In this document: piece by piece, positions 37,101-43,767 of the stretch
Layout of the letters: every line of letters starts with the position of its first letter
Position numbering within the stretch: position 1 is the stretch's first letter
NCBI RefSeq assembly: GCF_038150125.1
Contig: NZ_JBBVMF010000001.1
Coordinates: 248,001 to 312,000 of the forward strand
Source: SW132 sp038150125
GTDB lineage: Bacteria > Bacteroidota > Rhodothermia > Balneolales > Balneolaceae
Direction: 5' to 3'
Length of the DNA stretch: 64,000 nt
Program-made: the position numbers and the translations under genes
The notes under the pieces: model-generated
What the model saw: only the letters and a program-made list of their open reading frames with translations
Database searches by the model: none
What the model was told of the DNA's origin: nothing

Positions 37101-38901
37101 TACAAATCAAGATTAAAAAGAGGGGTTTGGTAAATTCAGGTGCCAATATTGGGAAGTCTGGTTGTTTAAGCTCATAATGTTCACAGAATAGTTTTAATGC
37201 TGTGTATTCATTGCCTGCAAACCCTTCATGGTTTACGATCGAAATTTCTTGAGGAATACTTTCAGGAAACATTAGATCAAAATAGGTCGTTCTGATACTC
37301 AAAACGACTCCTATATATGGATACTTGGAGACGTTATTTAATAACCCAAATACTTCATCCCTCCACAAATCAACTCCTCCGCCTTCGTTCAAAGCGTCAA
37401 TCAGAATAGGTATTCTTTCATTTAATTGATCACCAACCTTGTTTAGAGACTTAAGAAAATCATCCATATTCATTTCCAGCCCTAATAGATCTAAAATGTT
37501 CTTTTCTACGCTACCGACCCCAGGTTTAAAATGTTGTCCCAAAAGCAGGACAGTTGGTCGTCCTCGATCCATCCTGTTTTGGGCTATATCTCCTAAAAGG
37601 TGAGATTTTCCGCTTCCTGCTTCTCCCTTGAGAATCAACACAGGATAATTTGTAAGCTTAACATTTACTTTGTTCTGTAAATCATCCTCCATTCGTCTGT
37701 TCTTTGCTTGCAGCTCTCTTAAAGTGTTTAATTCCGCTTCATAAGGAGTTCTATAGTTGTATGGTTTTTTGGTATCCTTCTCAGCTTTTATTTTTTCTCT
37801 CTGAAGCTCATATAGTTCTGATTGCCTTTCATTAATCAAATCAGATATACGATTGATTTCGTTAATAATCCATGTACAATCAATGACGTTAGGCACATTG
37901 ATGGAAATTGATTCGATCCAGTTTGTTACTTTGGTTTTCAGATTGTATTGCTCAGTCTGAATATTGAAAAGCACAGATTCTTCTTTTGGACTTGAGTATC
38001 GATTTTCATTGATCCAATTGTCGATTGCTTGAAGAAATCGGTGTTCAAAATCTTTATCACGAATAAGGTCATTGAACAGTTTGGAAATAGGTAATTCTAA
38101 ATTGAGTTCTTTACTATAGCGTTGACCTAAATTATGAATCGCCTTTTCTACATTGTTTTTAAAGAAGCTGTGATTCAAATTGTTATCTCCCAAGTAATCA
38201 AACCTTATAGAAGGCAAGTAGTTCTTAAAGAGCAAATCATTAACTAATTCAATATGTTGTCCATAAATAACCCTACCCCTATCTTCTGGGCGAAATCTCG
38301 TGAAGATGCCAAATAAGTAGACATATTCATTATCGTTCAAAAAAATACCACTTCCCGAAAATCCTTCAGTAGCATAGTCGTTGTAATCCTCATTTAATTG
38401 CAACTGAAAGTTTCGAGTTGTCGTTAACTCCTGTTTCCATGTGGGAAAGATTACATCTAGCTCTTTACCCATGGTGGCATTTGGAAACCCTTTAACGATG
38501 AATTGAGTCTTATTTTGTCGAGTGGTTACAACTCTAACCCTTGGGATATCTCCTATAATACTTTCCACGTCGGATTTATTAAGTGGCAACACAGCCAAAT
38601 CCTTGCCAGCATCTTTGAATAGGAGATTTTTATTGATGTGATTTACTTTGATTGATACATACTTGTCTTCTGAAGGATTGTACATGTCCACAATGACAGA
38701 GGAAAGTAATTCTTGAAAAGAATCTCCATCATGGTGTAAACAGTGCGAAGCAGTAATTAAATAAACATTATCTCTAAGATCATCTGAATAGTAAATCAAT
38801 CCAGTTCCAATTACTGCTTTTGTTGATTCTTCTCGAAGTCGAACAGTTAAACGAGAAATCAGTGTGTCTTGATTTGGGTTAATCATAGATTTAGTTATCA
38901 C
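34132..38901 (-). CDS. Trypsin-like protease-STAND NTPase (Avs1-like defence protein)
   Basis: A 1589-residue cytosolic protein. Residues ~12-225 are a trypsin-like domain: His53 in T-A-S-H-C, Asp101 in K-D-L-A-V, Ser182 in G-F-S-G. Residues ~345-412 are coiled coil. A P-loop NTPase follows, with Walker A G-E-A-G-S-G-K-S at 426-433 and Walker B I-P-I-L-I-D-A-L-N-E at 497-506, then R-T-T-Y, as in STAND ATPases. The remaining ~950 residues look like a helical-repeat sensor ending in a mixed domain. This layout matches Avs1-type anti-phage proteins, in which target binding triggers oligomerisation and protease activation (family knowledge). Codon use is AT-rich relative to the flanks, suggesting transfer. 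Confidence 0.85.
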   Translation of the reverse strand: MITKSMINPNQDTLISRLTVRLREESTKAVIGTGLIYYSDDLRDNVYLITASHCLHHDGDSFQELLSSVIVDMYNPSEDKYVSIKVNHINKNLLFKDAGKDLAVLPLNKSDVESIIGDIPRVRVVTTRQNKTQFIVKGFPNATMGKELDVIFPTWKQELTTTRNFQLQLNEDYNDYATEGFSGSGIFLNDNEYVYLFGIFTRFRPEDRGRVIYGQHIELVNDLLFKNYLPSIRFDYLGDNNLNHSFFKNNVEKAIHNLGQRYSKELNLELPISKLFNDLIRDKDFEHRFLQAIDNWINENRYSSPKEESVLFNIQTEQYNLKTKVTNWIESISINVPNVIDCTWIINEINRISDLINERQSELYELQREKIKAEKDTKKPYNYRTPYEAELNTLRELQAKNRRMEDDLQNKVNVKLTNYPVLILKGEAGSGKSHLLGDIAQNRMDRGRPTVLLLGQHFKPGVGSVEKNILDLLGLEMNMDDFLKSLNKVGDQLNERIPILIDALNEGGGVDLWRDEVFGLLNNVSKYPYIGVVLSIRTTYFDLMFPESIPQEISIVNHEGFAGNEYTALKLFCEHYELKQPDFPILAPEFTKPLFLILICKGVQNSPSKEFPQGFQGIGTIFSYYVKALESQFQKLREEYHLAPNLISIAIQKFSLECFSKNESVLLLEEAQTFFNTNFPQYPSLLKDMIQESVFIRNCRENYNTGEKEEVIYFAYERFGDHFIANELIKDFKDQQEVLRAFGKEEKLGKLIEEHHWKYGGVLESLAILLPEKHGLELFEVYSWLYEDVKKDDFGLKNTIDWQNGFLLDSLKWRSIESINEEKLIEWFQGDFFYFDYDRILLTIEELATIKNHPFNSDRLHRILLKTPMPERDSFWQHHALWYSGHNDNEIGFPLRRLIDWAWSSSISSSVDSHTALLAAQTLSWMLASTNRKLRDEVTKAIVNLLEQQPKALLDLLTKFSEADDMYIQERLYAIAYGCILRTEYEESIQLIGNYIYNKVFKKGNPPEHVLLRDYARNTVEYMIYRGLGEEIDTEKIRPPYKSKLPTYPTEEEISIYDIDYENPEYDKEFIRTHNKIHFSVMSWDFGRKTVEPDIRKFCPVSFTTEDEYTKFINDELSKEQQDHLSSLVDMIYSKELHESKSSKYDVERLGGQERYDSLLKEYEQVVEKGFEILKSMFNGKSEYVIKNILPYLQNVKRLNTTSYNRRPFDTRPVKRWIVKRAHELGYDVKLHGRYDQSSGSYGQSRPGVERIGEKYQWIAFHEILSILSDNHKISEWYSDKNYQYYQGAWQFYARDIDPVYTTKNPEELPEDDMMILEKEYKWWHAPEYSFWNQENQECARNIDDLPEVKHVISKKDDNGVEWLFLNKSAKWMMPKPIGVDKYSMYRKEVFYMINGYIIKRDDKPQIVEFLQDKNLWGGWMPEPRNESNQLLNREKYWSPAYHNAEREEPWVEIYYNHISTGLTVMPAIEDAKSHISDDKSGAESLYNIPCEQLFNDLELIYAPNDGDFVNPQGVLTVQNIPKSDGLMINKETLLDYLKKNDLDIIWTLLGEKMAYISHGEQSYFGAPCGVFHLENGEVKGQLNHYERD

Positions 38902-39212
38902 AAAATTATTTATGTAAAGAATCTGTCGAGGATATTTTACTAATGTTGATTTATATACTCCACAACATTGGCATATAACCCACGCTGTTGAGGTTATCCT
39001 AGCTTCGTACGTAAGTTTTAATCGTTTTATTCTTTAAATATTGAGGATAAAATGAAGAAATCATAAGCCCTATTAAAGGAAGATCATCAGCTTGCACTAA
39101 AGAATAAAAGCGTACAATTACGGTCACCATATAACATGTATTTCTCTCAAAACTTAACAGCCCCGAATGTTGCCTGATAGTAATCCAATTCTTCTACTCT
39201 CGCAAATATAAT
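38902..39212. promoter_or_regulatory. Upstream region of the STAND-MBL operon
   Basis: AT-rich 5' region. An inverted repeat ATAACC...GGTTAT lies at ~38975-38997 about 75 bases upstream of the STAND start, and the leader of the first tandem array lies at 39161-39212. No consensus promoter could be named. Confidence 0.4.
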
Positions 39213-39312
39213 CAGTGGGTCAGTGGGTCAGTGGGTCAGTGGGTCAGTGGGTCAGTGGGTCAGTGGGTCAGTGGGTCAGTGGGTCAGTGGGTCAGTGGGT
39301 CAGTGGGTCAGT
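39162..39312. repeat. Conserved leader plus 8-bp tandem array (CAGTGGGT x12)
   Basis: Twelve perfect head-to-tail copies of CAGTGGGT at 39213-39308 plus a partial copy. They are preceded by a ~50-base leader containing TAGTAATCCAATTCTTCTA. The same leader occurs at 41034-41093 in front of a different array. On the minus strand the leader could encode a short L-D-Y-Y-Q-A-T peptide tail, as if from the 3' end of a gene. Confidence 0.9.
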
Positions 39313-39458
39313 TAAGCTGGATTTTTTACGTGACTTAATCAACTGTTTTTAATTAAATACTGGGGTTGTTTATGTAGCGATTGCATTCCCCCACAATCAA
39401 TTAGCGCTCACCTCAGTACTCTTTTTTTAAGGCATGGATTTTGCCGTGCTCATTCGCC

Positions 39459-39700
39459 TCAGAAGGATGCGCCGGCCTCAATGGACAGCTGTACTCCGCT
39501 CCCGCTCTGAATTTTTCCAAGTGCGTCATCGAATTCCGGTGTCAAGTGATACGCTGTGCGCAAACCAAGCCTCAACCAGTTCCATGCATGAGAGCCAGAG
39601 CCAATGCCGAGGCGCGCGCCGATCACCGTCTGTATGTCTGGTCCGGCATCATTGAAACCGTCTCCCGTCTCTAAACCAATGTAAGGCCCGGCGGCCCCAC
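39459..39700 (-). pseudogene. C-terminal remnant of an outer-membrane beta-barrel protein
   Basis: On the minus strand a frame ending in TGA at 39459-39461 reads GAAGPYIGLETGDGF, QTVIGARLGIGSG, WNWLRLGLRTAYHLTPEFDD and ends SIEAGASF. Alternating strands and a terminal phenylalanine are the signature of a barrel C-terminus. It is GC-rich unlike its AT-rich surroundings and breaks at about 39700, where the Fic fragment starts. The N-terminal part is absent, so this is a gene fragment. Confidence 0.6.
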
Positions 39701-39702
39701 TG

Positions 39703-39930
39703 ATGATAAAGCATGTTGCACCTCTTCATGCTGAACTTCTTTTTATTCATCCATTCCGGGATGGAAATGGATGTACAATTAGACTTTTTGCCGACTTGAT
39801 TGCTTTAAAGAGTGGGTTTGATCGCTTTAATTTTGAAAAGATTACCGAAAAAAGAATGCCGGGGTATATTTCAGCAACAGAAAAAAACTATGAACCGTTG
39901 ATCAAGCTATTCAGGAGTTTTAAGAAGTAG
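39703..39930 (+). pseudogene. Truncated Fic/DOC domain with degraded active-site motif
   Basis: Seventy-five residues that start inside a Fic domain: L-H-A-E-L-L-F-I-H-P-F-R-D-G-N-G-C-T-I-R-L. The Fic motif HPFx(D/E)GNGRxxR is present except that the first Arg is Cys, and the N-terminal helices are missing. The C-terminal stretch (FNFEKITEKRMPGYISATEKNYEPLIKLF) is the usual tail of Fic proteins. The protein is unlikely to transfer AMP. It is fused at its 5' edge to the barrel remnant on the other strand. Confidence 0.75.
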
Positions 39931-40090
39931 AATTGTTTTGAAACTCCCGCACCACTTCACGTCGAATTCGTTCTGATCTCTTCTTTGGAATATTTATGCC
40001 CTCAATACGAAATGAAGCTCTTTGTGACTTCATGGCCTCGCGGGAAATAGAGTCTATATTTTTCTTTTGGTATCTGATTTCATGGTTCAT
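39920..40090 (-). CDS. Small protein with Fic-inhibitory-type SxxxEG motif (56 aa)
   Basis: A 56-residue minus-strand ORF: MNHEIRYQKK start, a basic helix, then A-S-F-R-I-E-G-I, then a charged helix SERIRREVVREF. S-F-R-I-E-G fits [S/T]xxxE[G/N], the inhibitory helix motif of Fic antitoxins (VbhA-like). It converges on the Fic fragment and overlaps its last 11 bases. The motif is short, so chance is possible, but the location beside a Fic remnant makes an antitoxin-like origin attractive. Confidence 0.5.
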   Translation of the reverse strand: MNHEIRYQKKNIDSISREAMKSQRASFRIEGINIPKKRSERIRREVVREFQNNSTS

Positions 40091-40130
40091 TAATACAAAA
40101 CTTTGCGCTCAAATGTAGAGTTAAGAGAGC

Positions 40131-40220
40131 ATTATAACGGTTTAGTGGTTGTACGTCGGGGCTGAATCAAAGCCAGTGGCAACCAACAACAACCCGATCG
40201 CATGAACCGCTGGTTATGTG
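40131..40220 (-). other. attC-like inverted-repeat site downstream of vapC
   Basis: On the minus strand ACATAACCAGCGGTT overlaps the vapC stop codon, and about 65 bases later comes AACCACTAAACCGTTATAA. The outer arms pair as ATAAC with GTTAT, separated by a spacer from GGTT/AACC, the R-box and L-box layout of integron attC sites; inner GGTTG/CAACC arms are also present. A toxin-antitoxin pair followed at once by such a site looks like a mobile gene cassette. Needs a covariance-model match to be firm. Confidence 0.5.
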
Positions 40221-40648
40221 TTCAGCTCATAGTTCCAGGGATTAGTTACCTCAACTCCTGAACCTTCCATATCCTTCGTATTTCTTGTAACAACCAATAA
40301 GTCATGCACCAGAGCTGTAGCAGCAATTAATGCATCAATTGCCGGAAGGGGTTTGCCATTTTTTTCTGCTGTAGTCAAAATCTCACCCCATTTATTCGCA
40401 CCTTCTAAATTTATATTGAGGATTCGGTTTTTGAAGCGGTGATTCAGATCCTCTTTAACCCATCGATTAATTTCTTTCTTCTTTTTCGAATCGGGTAATC
40501 TTTCAATCCCTTTTCTCAATTCACCAAACGTAATGACGCTTAAAAACATGGAGAGCTCATCCTGATCGGCGAACCATTTCAAAACGTTTGGATTTGGTTT
40601 CTTTTTGACCAATTCGGAAATGCAGCAAGTGTCAATCAAATAACTCAT
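40214..40648 (-). CDS. VapC-type PIN-domain ribonuclease toxin
   Basis: A 144-residue PIN toxin. The acidic active-site residues are D6 (S-Y-L-I-D-T), E12 (S-E-L), D105 (P-A-I-D-A-L-I-A-A-T-A) and D126 (R-N-T-K-D-M), spaced as in VapC. Such proteins cleave tRNA or rRNA unless held by the antitoxin. Its ATG overlaps the antitoxin stop by four bases. The stop codon lies inside the attC-like site. Confidence 0.92.
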   Translation of the reverse strand: MSYLIDTCCISELVKKKPNPNVLKWFADQDELSMFLSVITFGELRKGIERLPDSKKKKEINRWVKEDLNHRFKNRILNINLEGANKWGEILTTAEKNGKPLPAIDALIAATALVHDLLVVTRNTKDMEGSGVEVTNPWNYELNT

Positions 40649-40905
40649 AAGTCAACTTGACGAGAAAGGGATTTATCTCGCTTTAGATCAATCTCAACCT
40701 CTGAAAGGGGTGATGTTTGAAAAAACTCAACCAATGAGGTTTTCGGTTGTTCTAATTTTCGATAATCTTCAGCCGAAAGAACTACAACGCTATCTTTTCC
40801 ATGCTTTGTAACCGTTTGGGGCCCCTCTTCGGATGCCTTACGTACGACTTCGCTAAATCTGTTTTTAGCTTCCTGTAATTGCCATTTTTTAGATTTTGAA
40901 ATCAT
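40645..40905 (-). CDS. Phd/YefM-family antitoxin
   Basis: An 86-residue antitoxin. The DNA-binding N-terminus W-Q-L-Q-E-A-K-N-R-F-S-E-V-V and V-T-K-H-G-K-D-S-V-V-V-L-S are the Phd/YefM signature; the acidic C-terminal tail should bind and block the VapC toxin. An ATG six codons further up (40923) exists, but a strong GGAGGTG sits just ahead of the ATG at 40905, which decides the start. The pair is likely autoregulated, as usual for this family. Confidence 0.9.
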   Translation of the reverse strand: MISKSKKWQLQEAKNRFSEVVRKASEEGPQTVTKHGKDSVVVLSAEDYRKLEQPKTSLVEFFQTSPLSEVEIDLKRDKSLSRQVDL

Positions 40906-40917
40906 AAACACCTCCAA
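40901..40917 (-). promoter_or_regulatory. Strong ribosome binding site of the antitoxin gene
   Basis: The minus strand reads TTGGAGGTGTTTATG. GGAGGTG lies about four bases before the ATG, much stronger than the ribosome sites of the core genes in this window. It selects the 86-residue reading. Confidence 0.6.
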
Positions 40918-41033
40918 CTTCATCTAGTCTGTCTAGAACATACATATTTATAACAGATAATAGAAGTGAAAATTGCTTGTGGCAAAAATGGGGTTAACGA
41001 CACATAATCCTTAGTTCTCTTTTGGCTCTATAG

Positions 41034-41156
41034 CCCTCAATGTCGCTTGATAGTAATCCAATTCTTCTAATCTCGCTAATATAATCCGTGGGTCGGGAAT
41101 CGGGAATCGGGAATCGGGAATCGGGAATCGGGAATCGGGAATCGGGAATCGGGAAA
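41034..41156. repeat. Conserved leader plus 7-bp tandem array (CGGGAAT x8)
   Basis: Eight perfect copies of CGGGAAT at 41094-41149 and one imperfect copy (CGGGAAA). The leader at 41034-41093 is nearly the same as that at 39161-39212, in the same orientation. The two leader-array units lie about 1.9 kb apart and bracket the barrel remnant, Fic fragment and vapBC. Confidence 0.9.
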
Positions 41157-41219
41157 TTCGCATGATCAAATTAATAAGTCAACATTCTAATTTAGAATGC
41201 ACAGGTCATTTATTTTTAT

Positions 41220-41617
41220 GATTCTATCGGAAAGTTTGTAGGTGATGGCAAAATATGAGAACAATCGAGTAGAACTGGTCAAAAATTCCCAAAATGACTG
41301 TTTACTACTTTTGCAGATCCTTCTCTTCGCCATCAACTTCAATGGCTCGATCAGGATGACACGCTCCTTGGTTAGTATGGGGGCGGCGTGAGCCCAGCCA
41401 TCAATATCAATATCGCCTTGTCATCACGCCGCCCAAAAACCCAGCCCAATCATTGTCATTCTGAATAAAACGGTGGTTTTCCGTTTTGTGAAGAATCTGC
41501 AAAAGCAACATGTTTTGCTCTATCTGATATGTGGGTTATCCTTCTGAATAACTTCTCTGGTTTTATGAAACTATGCATTGGATTATTTCATGTACCCACA
41601 AACTTTCCGGTAGAACC
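41220..41617 (-). mobile_element. 398-bp non-autonomous fold-back element, copy 2 (inverted)
   Basis: Same element as at 16809, in the opposite orientation. The ends GATTCTATCGGAAAGTTTGT and (other strand) GGTTCTACCGGAAAGTTTGT are flanked on both sides by ATTTTTAT (41212-41219 and 41618-41625), a perfect 8-bp target duplication. The interior again holds the GGCGGCGTGA/TCACGCCGCC centre. It lies just beyond the 3' end of the MFS gene. Confidence 0.88.
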
Positions 41618-41662
41618 ATTTTTATCTACGATTGAATGCCCTAAATCACGCATCTCACCCAC

Positions 41663-42952
41663 TCAATACTCTCTTTCCAACACAGGTTTTTGCTGTTTTT
41701 CTAAAGCAGGTGAATTGTATCTTTTCTCCGCCGGGGCAATTTTCAAGAGCCAGAAAATGCCGATTCCAACGAGTAGAAGTGCAAATAGCAGAACGGACTG
41801 GCGGATGCTCAGGATACCAAATTCCAGCATAATAGCCGCGAATGTTACTGAGATAGACTGTGAGAGGGTAAAGAGCAGCCATTCGGTACTGAACACGCGA
41901 CCGCGAAAGGTATCGGGTGCGCGGCGCTGAAGCAGAACGGTGCTCATGACCCAGTTTGAGCCGGATGCCATGTGGCCCGCTACCACCAGCAGCGACATAA
42001 AAATCAGTGACTCAATTCCGCTGACCATCACATACATCAACCCGGCAAAAATCATACAGAAACCCATCGCTTTAACCCAATTTTTCTCATTCGGGAAGAT
42101 TCGTCTGCCGATTACGGGACCAATTCCGGTTCCCACACCGCGAGATGCATACAGTACGCCAAGCCCGATGCTGCCCATTAGCAGAATGTCTTCAGCAATG
42201 AGTATTAGAAGATAGACAAGCGCACCGATACAGCTCGTAAACATCCCTTTCGCCATTGTTGGCCGCAAGACAGCCGGGTTATCTTTCAGAAACTGAAATC
42301 CCTCTTTTATGCCGGTCAGCGGATTTCGGGTGCGAAACTTCTCTTCGCGGCTCATTGCCGTCTGAGGAATGACGGCGCGGTAGATGAAAATGGCGGAAAT
42401 TAGGTAGGTAGCTGAATTGATCAGAAATACTGCGTCAGTGCCCAGCCATGCCGTTGCAAATCCGCCCAATGCCATTGCCGATGTAAAAATAATGCTCCAG
42501 GATGCAGCCGACAGAATGTTGGCGATGACAAGTTCGTCTGATGTCGTCACATTGGGTATAGATGATGTCTTGGCAGGTTCAAAAATTGCTGAAAAAATCA
42601 TTTGAAAAGCCATCAAAACATACGCCAGCCAAAGCAGCTCAAAAGAGACGATAAGCAGAAACCCGACCACCACAACCGCCCGAATGATATCGCACCAGAT
42701 CATCAGCTTGCGCCGGTTCATCCGGTCAGTAATATATCCGGCAAATGGCGATGAAAACGCCAGGCTCAGTGTTTTCACGACGATGATCAGGCCGAGGAGA
42801 AGCTCGGAATCACTATAATCCTGGATGAGCGCATAAATGGCCAGAAGCCCGAACCAGTCCCCGAAATTAGAGACGACCTGTGCCAGCCACAGTCTTCTGT
42901 AGTCGTGGTTGGTTCTGACAAGCTCGAGGTAAGGTTTCAGTGAAAAATTCAA
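41663..42952 (-). CDS. MFS transporter (enterobactin-exporter-like)
   Basis: A 429-residue integral membrane protein with about 12 hydrophobic segments. The loop after the second helix carries G-Y-I-T-D-R-M-N-R-R-K-L, the MFS A-motif (GxLaDrxGrkxl), and NFGDWFGLLAIY in helix 1 is typical of the MFS_3/EntS-like group. Its substrate is unknown; siderophore or drug export is usual for the group. It is transcribed alone and has the fold-back element 45 bases after its stop. Confidence 0.88.
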   Translation of the reverse strand: MNFSLKPYLELVRTNHDYRRLWLAQVVSNFGDWFGLLAIYALIQDYSDSELLLGLIIVVKTLSLAFSSPFAGYITDRMNRRKLMIWCDIIRAVVVVGFLLIVSFELLWLAYVLMAFQMIFSAIFEPAKTSSIPNVTTSDELVIANILSAASWSIIFTSAMALGGFATAWLGTDAVFLINSATYLISAIFIYRAVIPQTAMSREEKFRTRNPLTGIKEGFQFLKDNPAVLRPTMAKGMFTSCIGALVYLLILIAEDILLMGSIGLGVLYASRGVGTGIGPVIGRRIFPNEKNWVKAMGFCMIFAGLMYVMVSGIESLIFMSLLVVAGHMASGSNWVMSTVLLQRRAPDTFRGRVFSTEWLLFTLSQSISVTFAAIMLEFGILSIRQSVLLFALLLVGIGIFWLLKIAPAEKRYNSPALEKQQKPVLEREY

Positions 42953-43305
42953 ATTTAGGGTATCCGGGGCATTATTGTTTCAGAATTATGATACTGATAT
43001 GTCAAAAGTGACAGTGATATGTCTCCCCTCGTGGGGAGATCGAATGAGCGTTAAGCGAAATACGCGAGGGGTGTATTATGGATTCATTTACCCACTCAAA
43101 CGTCGAGACAGTCATCAATTCTCCATACACCCCTCCCGCCCCAAGGCACGTACTCTCCGCTGTCCGCTAAGAGTGTATTTCAGAGCCAGGGATTTTGGTC
43201 AAGATCAAGGCCAGAGGGACGGTGAAACCGCAGTCCCGAAATCTCGGGATGAGGATTTCAACCGACCGATAACGCAGAGATTGATCAAAAGACATGCTCT
43301 GTTAA
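42953..43305. repeat. Intergenic region with TCTCCCCTC-type inverted repeats
   Basis: CTCCCCTCGTGGGGAG (43023-43038) is a hairpin, and GAGGGGTGTATTATGGA (~43066-43082) is matched in inverted form by TCCATACACCCCTC (~43122-43135). No gene is seen. It appears to be a further dispersed palindromic repeat. Confidence 0.5.
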
Positions 43306-43767
43306 TCACTCAATACCCGTACTACCAAACCCACCCTTATTCCGTTCTGTTTCACCCAGTTCTTGTACTTCCCGGATTTCCGCCCGGCTGACGGGTGCAA
43401 TTATCATTTGTGCTATCCTGTCACCAAATGATACATTAAATACTTCATCTCCATGGTTGATAACGAGCACTTTTATCTCTCCCCTGTAATCTGAATCGAT
43501 TGTACCAGGTGCATTTAGCATTGTTATACCAAATTTAAACGCAAGCCCGCTTCGCGGCCTTATTTGTGCTTCGAAGCCATCCTGAAGCCCCATTTGCAGG
43601 CCGGTAGGAATCAGTGCTCTTTCTCCCGGTTTGATGGGAACAGTGCCCGGTACGGCAGCCCTGAGGTCCATTCCGGCTGCATAATCAGATTCATATGATG
43701 GCAGAGGAAGATCTGCTGCATGGGAAAGTTTCTTAAATTCACATATCGGTTTTTTCATGTCGCTCAT
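43306..43767 (-). CDS. dut: Deoxyuridine 5'-triphosphate nucleotidohydrolase
   Basis: A 153-residue trimeric dUTPase that keeps uracil out of DNA and supplies dUMP. All five motifs are present: A-G-M-D-L-R-A, R-P-R-S-G-L-A, G-T-I-D-S-D-Y-R-G-E, R-I-A-Q-M-I-I and R-N-K-G-G-F-G-S-T-G. It starts inside the end of the DUF3108 gene (29-base overlap), so the two are likely translationally coupled; M4 would shorten the overlap to 20 bases. Confidence 0.97.
   Translation of the reverse strand: MSDMKKPICEFKKLSHAADLPLPSYESDYAAGMDLRAAVPGTVPIKPGERALIPTGLQMGLQDGFEAQIRPRSGLAFKFGITMLNAPGTIDSDYRGEIKVLVINHGDEVFNVSFGDRIAQMIIAPVSRAEIREVQELGETERNKGGFGSTGIE

Noticed and set aside
39213..39308. CRISPR array
   Set aside because: The repeats are 8 bp with no spacers and no cas genes nearby; this is a simple tandem array.
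39434..39674. Two overlapping plus-strand ORFs over the barrel remnant
   Set aside because: The minus-strand frame gives a clear beta-barrel C-terminus, so the plus-strand frames are shadows.
41094..41156. CRISPR or DR-type array
   Set aside because: 7-bp units without spacers; simple tandem repeat.
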